Source: Akkermansiaceae bacterium
GTDB taxonomy: Bacteria > Verrucomicrobiota > Verrucomicrobiia > Verrucomicrobiales > Akkermansiaceae
Length of the DNA stretch: 7,189 nucleotides
NCBI GenBank assembly: GCA_011524615.1
Contig: WTJZ01000138.1
Coordinates: 1 to 7,189 of the forward strand
Direction of reading: 5' to 3'
Made by a program: the position numbers and the translations under genes. The notes below the pieces were generated by a model, which saw only the letters and a program-made list of their open reading frames with translations, searched no databases and was not told the origin of the DNA. Positions 1 through 5,945 of this stretch are shown piece after piece. Numbering within the stretch: position 1 is the stretch's first letter; every line of letters starts with the position of its first letter.

Positions 1-50
1 ATATCCTCGCTGAGTGCCATCGAGATTAATTGTTTCACATGCTCATCCAT
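1..50 (-). CDS. 5' end of a gene resembling nadC (quinolinate phosphoribosyltransferase), cut by the left window edge
   Basis: Reading the minus strand from an ATG at 50-48 gives MDEHVKQLISMALSED before the window ends. An in-frame TAA lies at 62-60, three codons before this ATG, so the protein cannot begin much earlier. The pattern Leu-Ile-x-x-Ala-Leu-x-Glu-Asp near the N-terminus is typical of NadC proteins, where it is usually followed by a Gly-x-Gly-Asp-x-Thr stretch that would lie outside the window. NadC makes nicotinate mononucleotide from quinolinate and PRPP in NAD synthesis. Only 16 residues are visible, so the family call is an inference from a short match; the open frame and start are what is seen. 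No clear Shine-Dalgarno site precedes it. It would be transcribed divergently from the pseudouridine synthase gene, with 41 bases between the two starts. Confidence 0.4.
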   Translation of the reverse strand, partial: MDEHVKQLISMALSED

Positions 51-91
51 TACGTGTACTTAAGGCTAGAACCCTACGGCTGGCAATAGAG

Positions 92-655
92 ATGCTCATT
101 CTTTTTAATAAACCTTACCAAATGTTGTCTCAGTTTAATCCGAATCCCGATTATCCTGAGCAAAGAACGCTTCCTCCAGCCTTGGCTGAGTTAGGGGCGC
201 TTCCGCTTGGGCGACTCGATTATGACTCGGAGGGCTTACTACTACTCAGTGATGAGCCTGGACTGGAGCGAGAGGTGCTCCATCCTGATCGTCAGCATAC
301 ACGCACATATCTCGTACAGGTGGACGGGACTCCTACAGAGGAGGCCGTGGATCTCCTGAAGCGAGGAGGGTTAGAGATCAGGGTGGGTAAGAAGCGTCAT
401 GTCTGCGCTCCTGTTCAAGTACAGATGCTCTCAGGTCCTCCAGAGTGGCTCTGGGAGAGAAGCCCGATGGTAGATGAGGCCTCCGAGCGGAGGAGTAGCT
501 GGATGGCGCTGACTCTCACAGAGGGGAAGAACCGACAGGTCAGGCGCATGACCGCTAAGATAGGGTGCCCGACCCTACGTCTCATCCGTGCACAAGTCCT
601 AGAGTATGAGGTGGAGGCGATTCGATCGGGCGAGTACGTTCAGACGGAGAGATAG
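92..655 (+). CDS. rluE: RluE-type 23S rRNA pseudouridine synthase
   Basis: This 187-residue protein belongs to the RsuA/RluB/E/F pseudouridine synthases, which isomerise a specific uridine in rRNA; E. coli RluE acts on U2457 of 23S rRNA. The N-terminal LILFNKPYQMLSQF matches the RluE opening strand, GRLDYDSEGLLLL (40-52) holds the catalytic Asp43, and GKNRQVRRMTAKIG (145-158) followed by PTLRLIR is the conserved C-terminal motif. The WLWERSP stretch (119-125) corresponds to the WLWPRNP of E. coli RluE and favours RluE over RluB or RluF. There is no N-terminal S4 domain, again as in RluE. The frame stays open upstream to a GTG at 14, but those 26 extra codons match nothing in the family and run over the divergent gene, so the ATG at 92 is preferred. 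The stop lies 41 bases before dnaG. Confidence 0.85.
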   Translation: MLILFNKPYQMLSQFNPNPDYPEQRTLPPALAELGALPLGRLDYDSEGLLLLSDEPGLEREVLHPDRQHTRTYLVQVDGTPTEEAVDLLKRGGLEIRVGKKRHVCAPVQVQMLSGPPEWLWERSPMVDEASERRSSWMALTLTEGKNRQVRRMTAKIGCPTLRLIRAQVLEYEVEAIRSGEYVQTER

Positions 656-696
656 GGATTGCGCTTTTCCCCTGATGGTCTATATGAGGCATACGC

Positions 697-2541
697 ATGG
701 GACGCATACCGGAAGAGACGATCCAGAGGGTGATCGAGGCGAATGATATCGTAGATGTCATCTCGGGGTATGTACCTGATCTCAAGCGGGCGGGGACGTC
801 GTTCAAGGCGTGTTGCCCCTTCCATAGTGAACGGACTCCATCCTTTAATGTGACTCCTAGTCGGCAGTTCTTTAAGTGCTTTGGCTGTGGAGAGTCTGGG
901 AATGTATTGGGGTTCGTGATGAAGCTCGAGAACCTAACCTTCCCCGACGCGGTGAAGAAGCTCGCACAGCGGGCGAATATTCCGATCATCGAGGAGGAGG
1001 AGAGTGCCTCTCAGATCGCCGAACGTAAGAGCCGATCGAGACTCATCGAGCTGCATAATGACTTCGCTAAGTTCATGCATGAGCGTCTGCTGAAGGATCC
1101 CAGAGCGCAGCATGCTCGGGACTATCTGAATAGTCGTGGGTTCGGTGCTCCGATGGCTAAGAACTGGAAGGTCGGCTGGCACCCCGAGGCTCCCGCGCAG
1201 GTGATCGAGTGGGCTAAGAGTAAGGGGTATAAGGCGAAGGAACTCGTGGCGGCAGGGATCGCCGCCGCTAGTGATGATCCTAGGCGCGGCTTGTATTACC
1301 GCTTCCGCAATCGGTTGATGTTCCCGATTCATAATGACTTCGGAGATGTGGTGGCCTTTACCGCCCGACAGCTGGTGGAGGACAAGCGTTCGGGTAAGTA
1401 CATCAACTCTCCAGAGACGACGATCTTTAAGAAGTCCAAGGTTTTCTTCGGTCTGGATAAGGCACGACGTGAAATCGGTAAGAAGGAGTATGGATATGCC
1501 CTGCTCTGTGAGGGGCAGATGGATGTCATCGCCTGTCATGAGAGAGGGTTTCTTTGTGCGATTGCCACTTCCGGTACCGCTTTAACGGAAGAGCAGGCGG
1601 TACTAATCAAGCGTTATACGAAGCAGGTCCTACTCTGCTATGACTCTGATGCCGCGGGACAAGATGCTAATAAGAAGGCCTTTGTCCAGCTGGCGCGTCA
1701 GGGCCTAACCGTCAAGGTCGTTGTCCTTCCCGATGGTGATGATCCAGATTCCTTTATGCAGGAGCATGGGGCGGAGGCCTTTCAGCGAGCGATTGACGAG
1801 GCTCAGGACTTCTTCGATTACAAGATCCGCTATGAGGCAAAGCAGAGGGATCTCACGAATGCGAGTAACAAGGCAGAGGTCGCGGCGGAGATGAGCGTGC
1901 TCATCGCGGCGATGTCTGATAGCTTTCAGCTGCAGGCGGCCTTGAGCTTTGTCTCGACTCGACTCGGGATGAGTGAAGAGGATATACGTAATGCTTCACG
2001 CCGTCAGGTGCGTCAGGATCGACGTGTTCTCGACCGACAACAGGCCCTGCGTGAACGGGATGCTGAGGAGCAGGTGGTGCTAGAGCCTATTGTGTTGCAC
2101 GATGCCTTGGCGGCATTGTGCCATATGTCGATGAACTCGGTCGAAGCCTATGAGTGGATGCAGGAGCAGATCGAGCCTCTCTTCTCTGCGGTTGAGGGAT
2201 ATGTTGGGGAGCGTGTGTTCCGCTACCTGATATCGACTCAGCCTCGTCCTGAAAGTCCGGCAAAGGTGTTGGCCTATCTGGATAGTATGCCAGAGCTCTA
2301 TAAGATCAGTCTCACCCCACTCTACGGCCACCTGAACCCTAACCGTACCGTGGCTCAGGTCTCTGATCCATTAGCAGAGGCGCAACTCGTCTTTAAGAAA
2401 CTCTCCATCGCCGCTCTGGAGAAGCAACGTAAGCAAAAGACGTTGGCCCTCGGTGATCCTCACCTCTCGAGTGATGAGTTACGTTCCTTGCAGGAAGAGC
2501 TTCTACAGATTACGCAAATCTTATCAGAGGTGAAGAAGTAA
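697..2541 (+). CDS. dnaG: DNA primase DnaG
   Basis: A complete 614-residue replicative primase that makes RNA primers for Okazaki fragments and works with the DnaB helicase at the fork. The N-terminal CHC2 zinc-binding domain has Cys40, His43, Cys61 and Cys64, the same spacing as in E. coli DnaG. RFRNRLMFPI (202-211) and YINSPET (235-241) are conserved motifs of the catalytic core. The Toprim fold shows Glu272 in CEGQMDV, Asp316 and Asp318 in YDSDAAG, and the DGDDPDS metal-binding stretch (346-352). The last 150 or so residues are poorly conserved and helical, ending in a charged helix pair (about 590-614), as expected for the DnaB-binding domain. GAGG at 686-689 lies 7 bases before the ATG and fixes the start. 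It follows the rluE-like gene by 41 bases, so the two are probably co-transcribed; this is not the rpsU-dnaG-rpoD order of E. coli. Confidence 0.98.
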   Translation: MGRIPEETIQRVIEANDIVDVISGYVPDLKRAGTSFKACCPFHSERTPSFNVTPSRQFFKCFGCGESGNVLGFVMKLENLTFPDAVKKLAQRANIPIIEEEESASQIAERKSRSRLIELHNDFAKFMHERLLKDPRAQHARDYLNSRGFGAPMAKNWKVGWHPEAPAQVIEWAKSKGYKAKELVAAGIAAASDDPRRGLYYRFRNRLMFPIHNDFGDVVAFTARQLVEDKRSGKYINSPETTIFKKSKVFFGLDKARREIGKKEYGYALLCEGQMDVIACHERGFLCAIATSGTALTEEQAVLIKRYTKQVLLCYDSDAAGQDANKKAFVQLARQGLTVKVVVLPDGDDPDSFMQEHGAEAFQRAIDEAQDFFDYKIRYEAKQRDLTNASNKAEVAAEMSVLIAAMSDSFQLQAALSFVSTRLGMSEEDIRNASRRQVRQDRRVLDRQQALRERDAEEQVVLEPIVLHDALAALCHMSMNSVEAYEWMQEQIEPLFSAVEGYVGERVFRYLISTQPRPESPAKVLAYLDSMPELYKISLTPLYGHLNPNRTVAQVSDPLAEAQLVFKKLSIAALEKQRKQKTLALGDPHLSSDELRSLQEELLQITQILSEVKK

Positions 2542-2632
2542 GATTGTTAGGAGAGTTCTCAGGAGTCTGTATTCGCATAATTCAGTAGAATTGGCGTTTG
2601 CCATCTGTGGGGAAATAGGTAAGGTATGGCAT

Positions 2633-3310
2633 ATGCCCAAGCTTAACATCATTGGCGAATCAGGCGAAGTGATCGCACCTTTTGCTATTAGTATTGAGGA
2701 TCTTGAGATCACGATCGGTCGTGGTGAGACGAATTCCCTCATGCTAGAGGACGCTCCTTCTATCTCCACGAACCACGGCACGATTAAACGGGTGTTCGGT
2801 GGATATATTTATAAGGATCTAGGTTCGAGCAACGGCTCCAGTATGAATGGAGAGCCGATCACGAAGGTGTTCTTGGAGAGTGGAGTGACCCTCTACCTCG
2901 GGGACGTTCCTTTCCAGTTTGAGTACTCGGCTGATGAGCTAGCGGCACTAGCTAAGGAAGAGTTGAATCCTCAGGTCTACGTGGAAGAGGAGCACCTGCC
3001 TCAGCTCCGAGCACTGCACCAACATCAGGTAAGTGTCGAGTCTAATGAGCGTACCAAGCTCGAACCGACTAAGACGCAGTCCTTCAAAGTACCAAACCGT
3101 AATGAAGCTCCATATACCCCTCCTCGTAATGTCGTCACGCATGTAGAAGACGGACCAAACCCGTTTGTCTCTCTCCTCGCTGCGATTGTATTTTGTGCAG
3201 TAGGCCTCTTCGGTGGTGTTTACTTCAAGCACTACCAAGAGACAGAAGGTGGCAACTTCATCGAAGACTTTAAATCCGGTAAGGTTGTCTCGATTTTTAC
3301 CCAAAAGTAG
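2633..3310 (+). CDS. FHA-domain protein with one C-terminal membrane segment
   Basis: This 225-residue protein has an N-terminal forkhead-associated domain (about 5-100), a module that binds phosphothreonine peptides. Visible hallmarks are Gly29-Arg30, Ser45 and His48 in the STNH motif, and DLGSSNGSSMNGEPI (62-76), so the phosphopeptide-binding residues are intact. A charged linker rich in Glu, Gln, Pro and Asn (about 100-176) follows, then one hydrophobic segment (about 178-198) and a 27-residue tail. The likely picture is a cytoplasmic FHA domain held at the inner membrane, reading the output of a Ser/Thr kinase encoded elsewhere; no kinase is visible here. The frame is open from a TTG at 2591, but the ATG at 2633 is preferred because AGGTAAGG (2617-2624) ends 8 bases before it and the FHA fold begins at once. 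It lies 91 bases after dnaG and ends at a strong terminator. Its partner and process are unknown. Confidence 0.85.
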   Translation: MPKLNIIGESGEVIAPFAISIEDLEITIGRGETNSLMLEDAPSISTNHGTIKRVFGGYIYKDLGSSNGSSMNGEPITKVFLESGVTLYLGDVPFQFEYSADELAALAKEELNPQVYVEEEHLPQLRALHQHQVSVESNERTKLEPTKTQSFKVPNRNEAPYTPPRNVVTHVEDGPNPFVSLLAAIVFCAVGLFGGVYFKHYQETEGGNFIEDFKSGKVVSIFTQK

Positions 3311-3316
3311 GTTGTC

Positions 3317-3373
3317 CTAACCAGAGCGAAAAAGAGCCAGCATCTATCATGCTGGCTCTTTTGGTTTGGTTAG
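3317..3373. terminator. bidirectional intrinsic terminator between convergent genes
   Basis: A perfect 14-bp stem (3330-3343 with 3349-3362) surrounds a 5-base loop, CTATC. The stem ends in a T run on the plus strand, and its A-rich left foot gives a U run on the minus strand, so it can stop both the FHA transcript and the PEP-CTERM transcript that converge here. An outer 7-bp repeat, CTAACCA (3317-3323) with TGGTTAG (3367-3373), can extend the base of the hairpin across a small internal loop. Confidence 0.9.
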
Positions 3374-3380
3374 ATAATGT

Positions 3381-4157
3381 CTATGCTCTTGCTCGACGAG
3401 CGAGTATAGCAAAACTACCGAGTACTGTGAGGAGTGTCGATGAGGGTTCAGGAACAACTCTCAATTGGAGTGAGTTAGAGGTGTAGAATACATCTGCAGA
3501 GTATCCAGCATCATCAATACCAGTGATATTAACTTGGTTAAACTGACCGAAACCAGAGTTAGAGATCGTCATCAGATCAATAGTCCTTTGTTGGTCGTTA
3601 ATAAGAGCACTGGCATCGATCTCTAGAATGGCATCGTTGAGGTTTTGTCGTAAGTTAAGAGTGGTTACTGCAATCGCGTTTTCTAAACCAGTAGCTCCAA
3701 GAACAATTTTCAGTGTGCTGGAGGAGCTTCCATTTCCTTCGTCATCCGTATTATCATTCATTAGGAATTGGCCTGATACGACCATTGACGCTCCATCTTC
3801 GTATGTTAGGTATCCGGCAGCACCATTCCCTCCCATGTAAAAGTTATTAATAGAAAGAGCGGCAGTAGATGTCATGATTAAGTTGGAAGTGGCAATAGAG
3901 GCACTGGTTTGATTACCTACTGTAACAGTAGAGAGGGTGCCATTTAAAGTCGTTTGATCCGAACTGAGAGTCACGGTTCTACCGTTGTTGATAATGGCGT
4001 TATCACTTTGATCAGTAACATTACCGGGTAGGTGATTAGAGTTATCTCCCAGATCTGTCCAGATACTAGGATCACTCCATGTTCCATTTGAGGCGACTAC
4101 ATTAGCTCCCCATATGGGAGTAGCCGCTAATAAGAGTAAGGCAGAAGTTAATTTCAT
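3381..4157 (-). CDS. small secreted PEP-CTERM sorting-domain protein
   Basis: This 258-residue protein starts with a signal peptide (MKLTSALLLLAATPIWGA, cleavage probably near residue 17-18) and ends with a PEP-CTERM tail: VPEPSS at 235-240, a hydrophobic segment at about 241-252 and the basic end RRARA. Such tails are recognised by an exosortase that processes the protein at the envelope, usually in bacteria making extracellular polysaccharide. The mature part opens with GTWSDPSIW followed by LPGN and NNGRTVTL, a pattern common at the start of secreted beta-strand-rich or beta-helix domains. It then continues with many Ser, Thr, Asn and Gly residues and regular beta-type periodicity. There is one Cys-free chain and no catalytic motif, so a structural or surface role is more likely than an enzyme; no function can be assigned. 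Its DNA is visibly richer in A+T than its neighbours. It starts 33 bases after the DUF2071 gene, and the nearest GGAG is 16 bases before the ATG, too far for a normal ribosome site. Confidence 0.85.
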   Translation of the reverse strand: MKLTSALLLLAATPIWGANVVASNGTWSDPSIWTDLGDNSNHLPGNVTDQSDNAIINNGRTVTLSSDQTTLNGTLSTVTVGNQTSASIATSNLIMTSTAALSINNFYMGGNGAAGYLTYEDGASMVVSGQFLMNDNTDDEGNGSSSSTLKIVLGATGLENAIAVTTLNLRQNLNDAILEIDASALINDQQRTIDLMTISNSGFGQFNQVNITGIDDAGYSADVFYTSNSLQLRVVPEPSSTLLTVLGSFAILARRARA

Positions 4158-4194
4158 AGAGTATTGATTATGACTCCAAATGAAATTTAATCAA
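4158..4194 (-). promoter_or_regulatory. possible promoter giving a near-leaderless PEP-CTERM mRNA
   Basis: On the minus strand TTGATT (4194-4189) and CATAAT (4172-4167) are 16 bases apart and match the sigma-70 consensus at 4 of 6 and 5 of 6 positions. Transcription would begin about 7 bases further on, leaving only a few bases before the ATG at 4157. This would explain the missing Shine-Dalgarno site. It overlaps the stop of the DUF2071 gene. The match could be chance in A+T-rich DNA. Confidence 0.35.
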
Positions 4195-4922
4195 CGTTTT
4201 TGGGTTCTTTTTAGTGCATAAACTACAACGTCGATACTGGAGGCAAAAAAGTCTGGCATTCTTTTGCCTAGAGTGAAGGAGTCGAGCATGGTGTTCTCCT
4301 CTAGAGTGACCTCTGCAGTCTGTAGGGGCCAACTGGGATGCTGGATCTCACCACGGTAGAGTCGCTGCTGGCGGTCATGGGTGTAGAGACAGTATCGTTC
4401 TGTCGCCCAGGAGGCAAAGTCTCCCACCCTTTTCTGATAGGGGGCGGTCGGCTTGTACTGGGCAGAAAAGCGTTCGCTCTCAGAATACTGAGAGGAGTAA
4501 GAGATGCTCTCACCGTTCCGTTCGTACTCTATCTGGGCGGTGCGATATGGGAGGTGGAAGAAGGTGCGAGCAGCCCAGACCGCTAACTTATTCGTTATGT
4601 CGAGGGAGAAAAAGTAGACGCCTGGCTTACCATCTTTGATAACGTAGGTACGCACATTGAACTCGGGAAAGTCACAGAGAGCAGCCGGTGCTGGGCAGAA
4701 TCGCCCTGTGACGCCTTTCATATTAAACGGAACCAATGCTATGTAGGCTTGGCCTTGGTATGTGTCGATCTCGAGGTCGGCAGGTACTCTCTGCCGTAGT
4801 TCCGCCAGGTCTGCCTCCCAGTGGAGGAAGAGGAGGTCCTGCCACTGTTGTTTCATGATCCATGGGCTCTCTGGTAGTGGCCATGGTCTATGATCGGTCT
4901 CTCGGAATGCGGAATGTCTCAT
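4191..4922 (-). CDS. YqjF/DUF2071 family protein
   Basis: This 243-residue protein matches the DUF2071 family typified by Bacillus YqjF. It shows the family's opening PWIMKQQWQDLLFLHW (20-35), VPADLEIDTYQGQAYIALVPF (46-66) and FPEFNVRTYV (85-94), followed by GKPGVYFFSLD. It has no signal peptide or membrane segment, so it should be cytoplasmic. Members have a beta-rich fold and no firmly established biochemical role, and none is assigned here. The frame is open to a GTG at 4991, with ATGs at 4982, 4937 and 4922. The ATG at 4922 is chosen because it leaves a family-like lead of about 20 residues and avoids overlap with the AraC-type gene ending at 4958. No candidate has a Shine-Dalgarno site, so the start is uncertain. 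A perfect inverted repeat covers the region of the 4937 and 4922 starts. It is likely co-transcribed with the regulator upstream. Confidence 0.8.
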   Translation of the reverse strand: MRHSAFRETDHRPWPLPESPWIMKQQWQDLLFLHWEADLAELRQRVPADLEIDTYQGQAYIALVPFNMKGVTGRFCPAPAALCDFPEFNVRTYVIKDGKPGVYFFSLDITNKLAVWAARTFFHLPYRTAQIEYERNGESISYSSQYSESERFSAQYKPTAPYQKRVGDFASWATERYCLYTHDRQQRLYRGEIQHPSWPLQTAEVTLEENTMLDSFTLGKRMPDFFASSIDVVVYALKRTQKR

Positions 4923-4951
4923 AGGTGAATCAAGCATAGCTATGAGACATT
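4913..4951. repeat. perfect 12-bp inverted repeat over the start region of the DUF2071 gene
   Basis: AATGTCTCATAG (4913-4924) and CTATGAGACATT (4940-4951) are exact reverse complements with a 15-base spacer. In the minus-strand mRNA they would form a 12-bp hairpin beginning 6 bases after the AraC-type stop codon. The ATG at 4922 sits in its 3' arm and the ATG at 4937 in its loop. No U run follows, so it is not an ordinary terminator. It could be a translation-masking hairpin, an mRNA stabiliser or a dimeric operator. Confidence 0.75.
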
Positions 4952-4957
4952 GCAAAT

Positions 4958-5821
4958 TTAGCGTAACTGGCTTGGTCGGCATCCCACCCACTTTAAGAAG
5001 GCATTGGAGAAGCTGAACTGGTTCGAGTAGCCTACTTCCTTCGAGATATGATCGATCTTGGCATCCGTGTTGATGATGAGTTGCTTCGCTCGGGACATGC
5101 GCATGAAGGTGAGTTGTTGCATGGGACTACGTCCTAGCTGTACGTTGGTAAGGCGACGGAGGTGTTCTTCACTCATATTCGCGATGTCTGCGATCTCACT
5201 GAGCGTCCAGTCATGTGCGAGGTTAGCAGCCATCGTCTTGAGGACATGGAGGATGCGGGCGTCGATCTTCTGAGGAGAGGTGAAGCGGAGCACCTGCTGG
5301 TGAATCAGATTAATCCAGGAGGAGACAACCGGGTCCCAGCTCTCGCCATTGAGTTCATTGTAGAGTCCTTCGATCGTATTCTTGAGCGCGAGTGAGTTGT
5401 AATCCCCGAGACGAGGGAAGTCGGTGTCAGCGATGGTACGCTTATCTTTTGGCTCGATGTATCGCACCCAAGCAAACTCTAATTCCGAACCGTCAACGGT
5501 TTGGAAAGCGTTCGTCATATAGGGGGGGAGAATGCAGGCTTGCCCCGCTTTGATTTGTTCCCATTTCCCGTCAATATGGATGGCTCCTGTTCCTTTTGTG
5601 CAAGCCATAAAGAAGGATCCTGACTGATTTACTCGTCTTACTTTATATGGATAATGCGCATGCATGATGCCCATATGCTCGATTTTATTCTGCGCTAAAA
5701 GGGGGCATTTAAGTGCATTTGAGAAAAGTTGGCGTTTGATCTCAGGCTCTCTTGCTATGGACTCCCATCGACATGAGTCGCTGTATGAGGTGATGTCTAG
5801 AGTGTTCTGGTCTGGTGTCAT
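4958..5821 (-). CDS. AraC-family transcriptional regulator with cupin-like N-terminal domain
   Basis: This 287-residue protein has the AraC layout. A beta-rich N-terminal half (about 45-125) carries the cupin-like sensor pattern, including GSFFMACTKGTGAIHIDGK and a following GQACILPPY turn. The C-terminal half has two helix-turn-helix units: the first around WTLSEIADIANMSEEHLRRL (205-224) and the second around HISKEVGYSNQFSFSNAFLK (258-277), ending in GCRPSQLR. This family usually binds a small ligand, often a sugar, and activates a nearby operon. The gene is divergent from the TIM-barrel / UPF0261 pair across 124 bases, so that pair is its most likely target, and the DUF2071 gene 35 bases downstream may share its transcript. 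No Shine-Dalgarno site precedes the ATG at 5821. A run of seven C residues occurs in its coding strand (5522-5528) within the Leu-Pro-Pro codons. Its ligand cannot be told from sequence. Confidence 0.92.
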   Translation of the reverse strand: MTPDQNTLDITSYSDSCRWESIAREPEIKRQLFSNALKCPLLAQNKIEHMGIMHAHYPYKVRRVNQSGSFFMACTKGTGAIHIDGKWEQIKAGQACILPPYMTNAFQTVDGSELEFAWVRYIEPKDKRTIADTDFPRLGDYNSLALKNTIEGLYNELNGESWDPVVSSWINLIHQQVLRFTSPQKIDARILHVLKTMAANLAHDWTLSEIADIANMSEEHLRRLTNVQLGRSPMQQLTFMRMSRAKQLIINTDAKIDHISKEVGYSNQFSFSNAFLKWVGCRPSQLR

Positions 5822-5945
5822 GTATGGGGATATATAGTATATCGTCTTATGAAAAAATCAATGTGTATTTTAGCTATGTATGTGTTGAGAGGTTGATTTT
5901 GTATGATGCGTCTAATAATGTAAGATAGTTCAACATTTTATTATT
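5822..5945. promoter_or_regulatory. divergent A+T-rich control region between the AraC-type gene and the TIM-barrel gene
   Basis: This 124-base region separates two outward-facing starts and must hold promoters for both. A 15-base palindrome (5829-5843) lies beside the regulator start. GTTGA occurs twice in direct order (5884-5888, 5892-5896), with an inverted copy TCAAC at 5930-5934, a possible activator site. For the plus strand the best promoter-like pair is TTGATT (5893-5898) and AATAAT (5914-5919) with a short 15-base spacer. A poor -35 match is usual where an AraC-type activator is required. Neither start has a Shine-Dalgarno site. The assignment rests on position; individual sites are weak. 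Confidence 0.55.
5829..5843. repeat. 15-base palindrome next to the AraC-type gene start
   Basis: GATATA (5829-5834) and TATATC (5838-5843) are exact reverse complements around the 3-base spacer TAG, 7 bases before the regulator's ATG at 5821. On the minus strand it contains TATACT, which could serve as a -10 element. A protein bound here would block transcription or initiation of the regulator gene, so it is a candidate autoregulatory operator. A+T-rich DNA produces such palindromes by chance fairly often. Confidence 0.4.

Noticed and set aside
14..91. N-terminal extension of the RluE-type gene from a GTG at 14
   Set aside because: The 26 added residues match nothing in RluE proteins, no ribosome site precedes the GTG, and the stretch overlaps the start of the divergent NadC-like frame.
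582..989. Minus-strand open frame spanning the end of rluE and the start of dnaG
   Set aside because: It is antisense to two well-supported genes and its product shows no recognisable motif.
934..1539. Long open frame (201 codons) on the minus strand inside dnaG
   Set aside because: It lies wholly antisense to the conserved primase core and its translation has no family pattern; it is a codon-bias shadow.
2542..2632. Promoter or terminator between dnaG and the FHA gene
   Set aside because: CATAAT at 2576-2581 resembles a -10 but has no -35 at a proper distance, and GAGAGTTCTC (2551-2560) is only a 4-bp palindrome.
4923..4991. DUF2071 gene starting at the GTG at 4991 or the ATG at 4982
   Set aside because: These starts overlap the regulator gene and add residues not seen in the family; without a ribosome site at any candidate they cannot be fully excluded.
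5522..5528. Run of seven G (seven C on the coding strand) in the AraC-type gene as a phase-variation switch
   Set aside because: Seven bases is short for a slippage tract, it encodes the ordinary Leu-Pro-Pro of the cupin turn, and the frame is intact.
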